Part shown: positions 1-6,879 of the stretch, one piece after another
Position numbering within the stretch: the stretch's first letter is position 1
How the letters are laid out: the number at the start of each line of letters is the position of its first letter
Origin: JACCYI01 sp963828075
GTDB taxonomy: Bacteria; Actinomycetota; Thermoleophilia; Solirubrobacterales; Solirubrobacteraceae
NCBI GenBank assembly: GCA_963828075.1
Contig: CAWHDH010000021.1
Coordinates: 3,720,001 to 3,784,000, forward strand
Direction of reading: 5' to 3'
Length of the DNA stretch: 64,000 nt
The notes under the pieces: model-generated
Database searches by the model: none
Told to the model about the DNA's origin: nothing
The model's input: only the letters and a program-made list of their open reading frames with translations
Program-made: the position numbers and the translations under genes

Positions 1-1400
1 ACGGCCACCGCGCCGCCCAGGTCATCGAGGTCGTAGCGGTCGCCGCGCCGGCGCACGCTGACCCGGATCGGGCGCCCCGGCGTGTAGGTCAGTCCGGTCT
101 CCCGCACGATCCCATCGCGCTCGGCGGCTGCCTCGAGCAGGGCGGCGACCTTCTCGGCGGCGACCTCGGCCATGCCCTCCACGACGCGTGCGCCGGCGGC
201 GAGCAGCGCCGAGGCGGCGCCGAGAGAGCCGTCGAGCCGCTCGGCCGCGCCGGGCAGCGCCCGCGATCCCCAGGCCGTCCACGCCAGCGCCGTGCCGGGG
301 AACTCGCGCGGGCCGCCCATCTCCTCCACCTCGGCGCCGCGCGCGAGCAGCAGCTCGACCGTGCTCGCCCGTCCCCACAACCCGGCGTAGTGCAGCGCGG
401 TCCCGTCGTCGATCCCGCGCGCGTCCATCGGCACGCCGGCATCGAGGAGCCGCGCCACCACCGCGTCGTCGCCGGCGCTCGCCCAGATCGGCAGCTGCTC
501 CGCGTCGGCGTCGCGCAACACGAGCCCCGGATGGTCCGCCCGCACCCGGGCGGCGCGCTGCAGGTCGCCGCGGACGATCGCTCCGACCCACTCCGCGGCG
601 GGGTCGAGCTCGGTGCTCGCACCCGCCGCCGCCAGCAGCCGCATCATCTCGTCGTCCTTGAAGCGGGCGGCTCGCGAGTACGGCGTCAGGCCGTCGCGGT
701 CATGCGCGTCGAGTGCGGCGCCGTGCTCGATCAGCAGCTCGACGACGGCGGGGTTCCCGGCGTGCAGAAGCGCGTCGCGCAGCTCCGGGTCGGTCGGGCG
801 CAGGTCGCCGTGCTCGAGCAGGACCCGCACCTTCGCCGGGTCCTCGATCGCGTTGCCGAGCGCGTTGGTGTCGCGCACGGTCGCGCCGCGTGCGAGCAGC
901 AGCTCCAGGCAGGCGGTGTCGTCGGCCTCGACGGCGTGGTAGACGGACTCGCCGTCGTCCGGGTTCGCCCCGCGGTCGAGCAGCAGTCGTGTCGTCTCGA
1001 GGTCGTGGGCGACGCCCGCCGCGCCGTAGAGCACCGACATCGCGCCGTACTCGTTGTGGTGCACCTCGTTGACGTCGGCGCCGCGGTCGAGCAACAGCGC
1101 GACGACTCGGCGCACGCCCGGCGCCCGCGGCGAGGACGGCCGCAGGAACGCGGAATGGCAGGCGCACGAGAGCGGCTTGCGCCCAAGCCCCGGGACGTCG
1201 CGTCCCACCAGCCCGGGGTCGCGGTCGAGCGCCGCCGCCACGGCGCGGTCGTCCCCGAGCACGAGCGCGACGTCGAGTCCTGCTCCGGCGAGCGCCGGGT
1301 CGTGGGCGACCAGCCGCTCGGCGACGTCGTCGCGGCCGTTCAGCGCGGCGGCCACGAGCCGGGCGCGCCGCTCCTCTCGGTCGATGTCGGGTTCCGTCAC
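1..1400 (-). CDS. Ankyrin-repeat protein (3' end beyond the window)
   Basis: The minus strand is open from a GTG at 1400 to the window edge, giving at least 466 residues. From about residue 80 there are ankyrin-type units of roughly 30 residues, with signatures such as LLLDRGADVNE, LLLARGATV, LLIEHGAALDAHDRDG and GTALHYAGLWGRASTVELLL. The C-terminal part visible at the edge (TGLTYTPGRPIRVSVRRRGDRYDL) no longer looks like ankyrin. No signal peptide or membrane segment is seen, so the protein is probably cytoplasmic. The family binds protein partners; no partner can be named here. The start lies 4 bases after the stop of the preceding sco1-like gene on the same strand, so the two are probably co-transcribed. 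Confidence 0.8.
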   Translation of the reverse strand, partial: MTEPDIDREERRARLVAAALNGRDDVAERLVAHDPALAGAGLDVALVLGDDRAVAAALDRDPGLVGRDVPGLGRKPLSCACHSAFLRPSSPRAPGVRRVVALLLDRGADVNEVHHNEYGAMSVLYGAAGVAHDLETTRLLLDRGANPDDGESVYHAVEADDTACLELLLARGATVRDTNALGNAIEDPAKVRVLLEHGDLRPTDPELRDALLHAGNPAVVELLIEHGAALDAHDRDGLTPYSRAARFKDDEMMRLLAAAGASTELDPAAEWVGAIVRGDLQRAARVRADHPGLVLRDADAEQLPIWASAGDDAVVARLLDAGVPMDARGIDDGTALHYAGLWGRASTVELLLARGAEVEEMGGPREFPGTALAWTAWGSRALPGAAERLDGSLGAASALLAAGARVVEGMAEVAAEKVAALLEAAAERDGIVRETGLTYTPGRPIRVSVRRRGDRYDLDDLGGAVA

Positions 1401-1404
1401 GGCT

Positions 1405-2019
1405 TTAGGAGCGCTCGTCGGCCAGCTTGCGGAGGTCGTGGACGAGGCCCTCGCTCGTCAGGTGGTCGGCCGGGAACCCGATCCGCTGGCGCCCGCGGCC
1501 GTCGATCAGCAGCACGTAGGCCGAGTGCTCGAAGTCGTCGCCCTGCGGCCGGATCGCGTACGCCTTCCAGATCGGCGCGAGCTCCGCGCGCGTACCGAGC
1601 AGGAACCGCATCCGCCCCGTCAGCCGCTGTTCGACGAGGAAGCGCCGGGCACGCGCGGCGGTGTCGTTCGCGGGATCGACCGAGACCGCGAGCACGGGAA
1701 CGTCGCGGCTGAGGTCATCCAGCGCGCCGCGGATCGTCTGCGCCTGCAGCGGGCAGGTGTCCTCGCAGGTCGAGTACAGGAACGTGAGGATCAGCGGGCG
1801 GCCGCGGTACTCGGCCAGCGACGCGCGCCGGCCGTCCTGGTCGCGCAGTGCGAAGTCCGCGGGCGCGACGCCCGCCGGGCGCGTCGCGCCGGCCCAGCCG
1901 TCGACCAGCTGCAACCCGTCGGGGTGGTCGCCGTCCCGCGCGGCGACGGACACGCCGATCACCGCGGCGGCCGCACAGGCGACCGCGAGAGCGAGAGCAA
2001 AGGCCAGGCGGGGGTTCAC
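1405..2019 (-). CDS. SCO1/SenC-family copper chaperone / thioredoxin-like protein
   Basis: A 204-residue protein with an N-terminal hydrophobic anchor (about residues 5-27) and a thioredoxin-like Sco domain outside the membrane. The copper/redox motif CEDTC lies in FLYSTCEDTCPLQ, and the third ligand is the histidine of FEHSAYVLLIDG. The family delivers copper to the CuA centre of cytochrome c oxidase or acts as an extracytoplasmic thiol-disulfide protein; no oxidase gene is in the window to decide between these. The start is GTG. A TACGCT box (2031-2026) sits 6 bases before it, which suggests a leaderless transcript. Length is typical of the family. Confidence 0.88.
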   Translation of the reverse strand: MNPRLAFALALAVACAAAAVIGVSVAARDGDHPDGLQLVDGWAGATRPAGVAPADFALRDQDGRRASLAEYRGRPLILTFLYSTCEDTCPLQAQTIRGALDDLSRDVPVLAVSVDPANDTAARARRFLVEQRLTGRMRFLLGTRAELAPIWKAYAIRPQGDDFEHSAYVLLIDGRGRQRIGFPADHLTSEGLVHDLRKLADERS

Positions 2020-2036
2020 GGGTGCAGCGTAGGGAC

Positions 2037-2161
2037 GAACTGCATCATCGAGGGAAGGGTGCGGGGTGAGCGCCGCGGGCGCGGGAGCCGCGGAACGTGC
2101 ATCTCGTGTGTGACGCTGTGCACGTTCCTCCCGACCCGGCCTCTCTCAGTGATCGCAGTCC
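2037..2161. mobile_element. MITE-like intergenic block with imperfect inverted ends
   Basis: A 125-base block without genes between the response-regulator stop and the sco1-like start. The left end begins GAACTGCATCATCGAGGGAA and the right end, read on the other strand, begins GGACTGCGATCACTGAGAGA. Similar paired ends occur at 23155/23407 and 33647/34024. Inside is a perfect 10-bp inverted repeat, GGAACGTGCA (2092-2101) and TGCACGTTCC (2119-2128), which could also terminate the two-component transcript. It contains two stretches (AACGTGCATCTCGT and GTGTGACGCTG) also found in the tandem repeat at 33857. No coding capacity for a transposase; mobility is inferred. Confidence 0.45.
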
Positions 2162-2217
2162 AGCAGCGCGACGAACGCAAACGCGGCCGCAATGGAGCGC
2201 GCAGAGCGGCCGGGGCC

Positions 2218-2856
2218 TCAGGCCTCCGTCAACCCCCGCCGGATCGCATACCGCACGAGTTCCACCCGATCGCGCATCCCGAGCTTGCGCAGCAGGTTCG
2301 CGCGGTGGGACTCCACCGTCTTCTCGGCGACGTGCAGGGTCTCGGCGATCTGCTTGTTGGTGAACGCCTCGGCGATGAGTTTGAGCACCTCCTGCTCGCG
2401 GGGGGAGAGGGGCTCCTCGGGACCCGCGGACGGGTCGCTCATCCACTCGCGGATCAGCGAGCGCTCGACCGCGTTGGTGAGGAACGCCTCGCCGCGCGAG
2501 ACCGAGCGGATGGCGTCGAGCAGCGCGGTGTCGACCTCGCGCTTGAGCACGTAGCCCGAGGCGCCGGCCTTCAGCGCGTCGAACACGTAGCGCTCGTCGT
2601 CGTGCATCGAGAGGACCAGCACCGAGGTCCGCGGCAGGTGGGAGCGGATCTGGCGGGCGGCTTGGATCCCGGTCAGCCGCGGCATCGAGACGTCGAGCAC
2701 GCACAGGTCCGGCTTGGAGGCGAGTGCCTGCTCGACCGCCTCGACGCCGTCGACCGCCTCGGCCACGACCTCCATGTCCGGCTGGCGGTCGATCAGCAGG
2801 CGCAGGCCGCCGCGCACGATGCCGTGGTCGTCCCCGATCAGGATGCGGATGCTCAC
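2218..2856 (-). CDS. NarL/FixJ-family response regulator
   Basis: A 212-residue two-component regulator. The receiver domain (about 1-120) has the acidic pair in ILIGDDHG, the phospho-acceptor Asp in LCVLDVSMP, and the Lys in YVLKREV. The LuxR-type HTH (about 148-210) contains LSPREQEVLKLIAEAFTNKQIAETL and VAEKTVESHRANLLRKLG. It starts at GTG 7 bases downstream of the histidine-kinase stop, with a GAGGAG ribosome site, so the two form an operon and a cognate pair. Target genes cannot be read from the sequence; the adjacent copper chaperone is only a positional hint. Confidence 0.93.
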   Translation of the reverse strand: MSIRILIGDDHGIVRGGLRLLIDRQPDMEVVAEAVDGVEAVEQALASKPDLCVLDVSMPRLTGIQAARQIRSHLPRTSVLVLSMHDDERYVFDALKAGASGYVLKREVDTALLDAIRSVSRGEAFLTNAVERSLIREWMSDPSAGPEEPLSPREQEVLKLIAEAFTNKQIAETLHVAEKTVESHRANLLRKLGMRDRVELVRYAIRRGLTEA

Positions 2857-2863
2857 GTGCTCC

Positions 2864-3874
2864 TCAACTCCTCAGGCTCAGTTCGATGGTCGTCCCGCCG
2901 CCGGGCCGGGAGAAGACGGAGAAGTCGCCGCCGACGAGCAGCGCGCGCTCGCGCATGCCCGACAGGCCGAGCCCGCCCGGCCGCCCGGTCGGCGCCCCGT
3001 TGCTCGCGTAGATGGGGGCGAAGCCGCGGCCGTCGTCGGTGACCCGCAGGACGATCGCGCCGACGAAGGAGAGCTGCACGTCGACCTGCGTCGCGCCGGC
3101 GTGTTGCGCGATGTTGGAGAGGCTCTCCTGCGTGATCCGGTAGATGACCAGCTGCTGCTCGTCGGACAGCGGTGGGATCGATCCGTGCCGCGTGAACTCC
3201 GCGCGGATGCCGGTGCGCTCGCCGAAGTGGGTGACCTGCGAGTGCAGGGCGGAGACGAGCCCGTGGTCGTCCAGCGCGGTCGGCCGCAGCTGGCGCGCGA
3301 GCGTGAGCAGTTCCTCCATGGCCTGGTTGGCGAGCGACTTGGTCTCGCGCAGCTCGGCGCGCAGGCTCTCGGGCGCGTCCCCGATCGTCGCCTCGAGCCG
3401 CAGCAGGATGCCGGTCAGCGCCTGGTTGACCTCGTCGTGGAGGTCCTGGGCGAGGCGGTGGCGCTCCTGCTCCTGGGCTCGCAGCACGGCGCTGCCGGCC
3501 TGGCGGCGCTCGTCCTCCAGCCGGCCGAGCATGGCGTTGAAGCGCGCGGTCAGCCGTTGCACCTCGCGCGCGGCGCGCTTGGGCATCGCGGCGCGCGACG
3601 GCGCGCCGGCGTGCCCCGAGAGGTCGGCGCTGTCCATGAAGGTCGCGAGCTCCTCGAGCGGCCGCAGCCGGCGGCGCAGCAGCAGCGAGTTGAGCAGGAT
3701 CGCGCAGAAGACGGAGAGCGACAGCAGCAGCATGCCCTTGGACGACGCGGCCTCCTCGAGCCGGTCGCGCGCCACCGCCGCGGCGATGAACGCCGTCACC
3801 CCGACGAGGAGGGCGTTGACGGTCAGGACCTGGGTCAGCAGCGTGCGCGAACGCATCCCTACGCCTATCGGCAC
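2864..3874 (-). CDS. NarL-partner sensor histidine kinase (HisKA_3 type)
   Basis: A 336-residue membrane kinase. Two hydrophobic segments (about 12-36 and 46-65) enclose only a short loop, so there is no large extracellular sensor domain. A HAMP-like stretch (about 67-120) is followed by the HisKA_3 dimerisation helix with the phospho-histidine in RHRLAQDLHDEVNQ. The ATPase lid follows, with N-box ITQESLSNIAQHA, DDGRGF and GLGLSGMRERA. The start is GTG 3874 with GAGG five bases upstream; ATG 3856 is an alternative. The gene diverges from the rhodanese-ThiF gene at 3955, and the palindrome at 3903-3918 lies between the two, so that operator could affect both directions. Confidence 0.9.
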   Translation of the reverse strand: MPIGVGMRSRTLLTQVLTVNALLVGVTAFIAAAVARDRLEEAASSKGMLLLSLSVFCAILLNSLLLRRRLRPLEELATFMDSADLSGHAGAPSRAAMPKRAAREVQRLTARFNAMLGRLEDERRQAGSAVLRAQEQERHRLAQDLHDEVNQALTGILLRLEATIGDAPESLRAELRETKSLANQAMEELLTLARQLRPTALDDHGLVSALHSQVTHFGERTGIRAEFTRHGSIPPLSDEQQLVIYRITQESLSNIAQHAGATQVDVQLSFVGAIVLRVTDDGRGFAPIYASNGAPTGRPGGLGLSGMRERALLVGGDFSVFSRPGGGTTIELSLRS

Positions 3875-3901
3875 GAACGCCTCGGGGGGTTATCCCGTCG
3901 C

Positions 3902-3918
3902 TATACTTCCTGAAGCAT
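3902..3918 (+). promoter_or_regulatory. Promoter -10 overlapped by an operator-like palindrome (copy 1)
   Basis: TATACT (3902-3907) is a good -10 hexamer for the rhodanese-ThiF gene, whose AGGAG ribosome site and ATG follow 40-50 bases later. Overlapping it is the near-palindrome ATACTTCCTGAAGCAT (3903-3918). The same architecture, GCTAT followed by the palindrome, occurs before cysM (8524-8539). A repressor binding here would occlude RNA polymerase. The identity of the regulator is unknown. Confidence 0.55.
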
Positions 3919-3954
3919 TGAAGACGACCAGGAATACGGGGATTTAGGAGCGAC

Positions 3955-5139
3955 ATGCCGACCGGAGCCGAGATCATCCGGCAGATACGAAGCCGGATCC
4001 AGGAGGTCGACCCCTCCGAGGTCCATGCCCTCAACGGGCACGAGGACGCCGTCATCGTCGACGTGCGCGACTCCGAGGAGTTCGCCGCCGGCCACCTCCC
4101 CGGCGCGCGCCACGTCCCGCGCTCGTACCTCGAGTCGCGCATCGAGGGTGCCGCGCCGGACCGCTCGCAGCGGGTGATCCTCTACTGCGCGTCGGGCAGC
4201 CGGTCGGCGCTGGCCGCCAACACGCTGCAGGAGCTGCTCGGCTACGAGCGGGTCGAGTCGATGACGGGCGGCATCACGCTGTGGAAGGACCGCGGCTACG
4301 CCGTCGACGTCCCGCGGAGGCTCAGCGCCGAGCAGCGCGAGCGCTACTCGCGTCACATCCTCATCCCCGAGGTCGGCCTCGAGGGCCAGCAGAAGCTGCT
4401 CGACGCGCGGGTGCTGCTGCTCGGCGCCGGCGCGCTCGGCTCGCCGACCTCGCTGTACCTGGCTGCCGCGGGCGTCGGGACGATCGGGATCGTCGACAAC
4501 GACACGGTCGACCTCTCCAACCTCCAGCGCCAGGTGATCCACACCACGGATCGCATCGGGATGCCGAAGGTCGACTCGGCGGAGGAGACCATGAAGGCGC
4601 TCAACCCGGACGTCGAGGTCCGCAAGTTCAACCTGCGGCTCGACGCGTCGAACATCATCGACGTGCTGTCGGAGGGCTGGGACGTCGTGGTCGACGGCCT
4701 CGACAACTTCCCGACGCGCTACCTGCTCAACGACGCCTCGGTGCGGCTCCGGATCCCGGTCGTCTCGGCGGCGATCCTCGGCTTCGACGGGCAGCTCTCG
4801 GTCTTCACGCCGTACGAGGGCCCGTGCTACCGCTGCCTGTTCCCGACGCCCCCGCCGGCCGAGCTCGCGCCCTCGTGCGGCGCCAACGGCGTCCTCGGCG
4901 TGCTGCCCGGCACGATGGGCATGCTGTCGGCGACCGAGGCGATCAAGCTCATCATCGGCCAGGGCGACTCGCTGGCCGGCCGGCTGTTGCTCTACGACGC
5001 CCTCGCGGCGACGTTCACCGAGCTCAAGGTCCGGCGCGACCCGGATTGCCCGATCTGCTCGCGTCCGCCCGAGGACATCTCCGACGACGAGCTCGGCGTG
5101 TTCCCGGACTACGAGGCGTTCTGCGCCGCCGCCGGGTAG
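3955..5139 (+). CDS. Rhodanese-ThiF fusion: sulfur-carrier adenylyltransferase/sulfurtransferase (MoeZ-like)
   Basis: A 394-residue cytoplasmic protein. The rhodanese domain is N-terminal (about 20-118), with persulfide cysteine C78 in LYCASGSRS. The E1-like ThiF/MoeB domain follows (about 125-390), with the ATP loop GAGALGSP (157-164), the DNDTVDLSNLQRQ motif, C308 in PSCGANGVLGV, and zinc pairs CYRC (291/294) and CPIC (365/368). In Mycobacterium MoeZ the rhodanese is C-terminal, so the order is reversed here. Its role is to adenylate the Gly-Gly tail of a carrier and transfer sulfur to give a thiocarboxylate. The carrier gene cysO starts 13 bases downstream, and cysM and mec lie in the same block, so CysO is the likely substrate. 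Confidence 0.92.
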   Translation: MPTGAEIIRQIRSRIQEVDPSEVHALNGHEDAVIVDVRDSEEFAAGHLPGARHVPRSYLESRIEGAAPDRSQRVILYCASGSRSALAANTLQELLGYERVESMTGGITLWKDRGYAVDVPRRLSAEQRERYSRHILIPEVGLEGQQKLLDARVLLLGAGALGSPTSLYLAAAGVGTIGIVDNDTVDLSNLQRQVIHTTDRIGMPKVDSAEETMKALNPDVEVRKFNLRLDASNIIDVLSEGWDVVVDGLDNFPTRYLLNDASVRLRIPVVSAAILGFDGQLSVFTPYEGPCYRCLFPTPPPAELAPSCGANGVLGVLPGTMGMLSATEAIKLIIGQGDSLAGRLLLYDALAATFTELKVRRDPDCPICSRPPEDISDDELGVFPDYEAFCAAAG

Positions 5140-5152
5140 CGTCAACCGCACA

Positions 5153-5425
5153 ATGGCCACGATCAAGATCCCACCCGTCCTGCGGGCCTCCGTCGGCGGG
5201 GAGCGCGAGGTCACCGCCGACGGCGCCGACGTCGGCGAAGTCCTGCGCGCCCTCGCCGAGCAGCACCCGGCCACGCAGTCGCAGCTGTTCTCGGCCGACG
5301 GCGAGCTCAACCGCTACGTGAACGTCTACCTCAACGACGAGGACGTCCGCGTCCTCGGCGGCCTCTCCACCGGGGTCTCGGAGAACGACACGCTGGTGAT
5401 CCTCCCGGCCATGGCCGGCGGCTGA
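5153..5425 (+). CDS. cysO: Sulfur carrier protein CysO (ThiS/MoaD fold)
   Basis: A 90-residue ubiquitin-like carrier ending in ILPAMAGG. The free C-terminal Gly-Gly is the site of adenylation and thiocarboxylation. The motif LRALAEQHPATQSQLFSADG and the acidic VYLNDEDVRVLGGLST are typical of CysO/MoaD-like carriers. In Mycobacterium CysO-thiocarboxylate supplies sulfur to CysM, and the cysteine adduct is released by the Mec peptidase. All three partners are in this window, which favours CysO over ThiS or MoaD. No clear ribosome site is present. TAGCGT (5137-5142), containing the stop codon of the upstream gene, could be a local -10 box. Confidence 0.88.
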   Translation: MATIKIPPVLRASVGGEREVTADGADVGEVLRALAEQHPATQSQLFSADGELNRYVNVYLNDEDVRVLGGLSTGVSENDTLVILPAMAGG

Positions 5426-6384
5426 CCTTCGCGATTCTCCGCCTCGCCTGGCCGAGATGCTTGGTTATCAGCGGCACGGGGGTGGTTGACCCCACTATTC
5501 GGGGTGAACCACCCCCATGTCAGGGTGGAGACGGACACGGGGGTGGTTGACCCCCCTCCGCACTCACGCTGCCGCGGGGAACGATGCGCTCGCCGGGCCG
5601 ACGAGCGGCGTGGGCGTCGGCCACGCCGTCAACCACCCCCGTCGTGCGCCGACGGTGGACACGGGGGGGCTTGACGGCGTCAGAGACCGTGAACCACCCC
5701 CGGCCGGCGCTCGGAGCGACACGGGGGTGGTTGACGGCATCGACGACCCGCGCGTCGGGGCCCGCCGCCGCCGCGCCCGGCCCCGACCACTACTCGATGA
5801 TGCCGTTCCGGTCCGGCGAGGCGCTCCGCGCACAGGACGGCCACCGCCCACGATCGGGGCGACCCGAAGGAGGCACCGGCCGCTGCTATCGCCTGTCAGC
5901 GGGTGCGGGTCGCACGCCGTCAACCACCCCCTTCGTCACGCGCGACGACCACGGGGGTGGTTGACGGCGTCATAGACCGTGAACCACCCCCAAGCGGCCG
6001 GTGCGCGAAGCATGGGGGTGGTTGACGTCCTTCTCCGCTGACGCGGCACGCCTCCGATCACCGGCGCACCCACCGCTCCCCAGGGGTTCCCGAAGCGGAG
6101 TACGCGCGCAGACGAGCGCCGGCGCTTGCGCCTGAAGGGAGCGACGTTGCGCGCGTGCAGGAGCCCGTACACCCCGACCTCCGAGGCCATCTGTAAAGCG
6201 AAGCTCGAGTTTGACGGCTCCTGCCCGTACAACCCGGACATCGATTCTGAGAGACGCGCGAGTGTCGGGTGATGCGCCCTCCCCGCCCGCCGACACCCCC
6301 TTCCTCACCCGCGCAGTTGACGTCAGGAGCGCGCCACCACGCGCCGCAGTTGACGCCGCTGCTCTCCACGGCGACGATGGCCCC
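5426..6384. other. 959-base gene-free interval after cysO
   Basis: Besides the repeat array this interval contains no convincing coding sequence. Open frames here have no family signatures and cross the palindromes. At 6299-6318 the bases CCTTCCTCACCCGCGCAGTT are almost identical to the right end of the block at 23384-23407. No matching left end was found near 5430, so the array may be the remnant of a longer element. The interval splits cysO from cysM. Confidence 0.6.
5475..6026. repeat. Array of 11 alternating inverted 13-base repeats
   Basis: The core GGGGGTGGTTGAC (F) and its reverse form GTSAACCACCCCC (R) alternate strictly. Cores, some with flanking bases: F 5475-5490, R 5504-5516, F 5536-5551, R 5628-5640, F 5660-5675 (variant GGGGGGGCTTGAC), R 5689-5701, F 5720-5735, R 5919-5931, F 5950-5965, R 5979-5991, F 6011-6026. 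F to R spacing is 13 bases wherever they are adjacent, and R to F is 18-19. Two longer gaps (76 and 183 bases) separate groups. Each neighbouring pair can form a long hairpin. The same arrangement recurs at 23224-23330. This REP-like array fills most of the gene gap after cysO. Confidence 0.9.
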
Positions 6385-6879
6385 GTGACGCGCGCGACCG
6401 TCACGCTCGAGATCGCCGGCCTCGCGGTTACGGTTCCCGCGGGCGACGAGCCGAGCGCACTGGACGGCCTTCCGGCGGGCGAGGAGAACGCGAGCTGGGC
6501 GCTTGGCTCCGGCGCGTTCATGGTCTCCACCGGCGGAGGGCCCGGCCACACGCCCGACGGCTTCCTGGCCGGCGAGCGGGCGCGCGCCGACGCGGTCGAG
6601 GTCCTGTGCGACGAGGCGGTCGCCGGCCCCGCAGGCCCGGCGCGGCGGATCGTCCTGCGCTCGCGTCGCCGCGAGGATCGCGACTGGGTCGAGGGGGACG
6701 GCGTCCGTCCGGTCGAGGTGCCCGAGCGCGAGGTCCAGGAGGAGATCGGCTTCCTGTTCGCCACCGGCCCAGGCGGCACCCCGGTGCGCGCCGGCTACCG
6801 GGTGCCCCTCGACGCGCCCGACGATGCGCTCGTGCAACTGCGGCGCATGCTGGACGAGACGCGGGTGGAGCCGGCGTGA
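6385..6879 (+). CDS. Uncharacterised protein paired with the HExxH protein
   Basis: A 164-residue soluble protein starting at GTG 6385 (VTRATVTLEIAGLAVTVP). I do not recognise its family. It is predicted to be mixed alpha/beta, with no signal peptide or membrane segment, and ends in an amphipathic helix (DDALVQLRRMLDETRVEPA). Its stop overlaps the GTG start of the metalloprotein gene in a GTGA arrangement, so the two are translationally coupled. By analogy with other AGNxAV-motif proteins it could be an adaptor or immunity-like partner, but nothing in the sequence proves this. Confidence 0.6.
   Translation: MTRATVTLEIAGLAVTVPAGDEPSALDGLPAGEENASWALGSGAFMVSTGGGPGHTPDGFLAGERARADAVEVLCDEAVAGPAGPARRIVLRSRRREDRDWVEGDGVRPVEVPEREVQEEIGFLFATGPGGTPVRAGYRVPLDAPDDALVQLRRMLDETRVEPA

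Noticed and set aside
5475..6026. CRISPR-like array
   Set aside because: The cores alternate in orientation, spacers are 13 or 18-19 bases with two large gaps, and no cas genes are present. CRISPR repeats are direct and their spacers longer and uniform.
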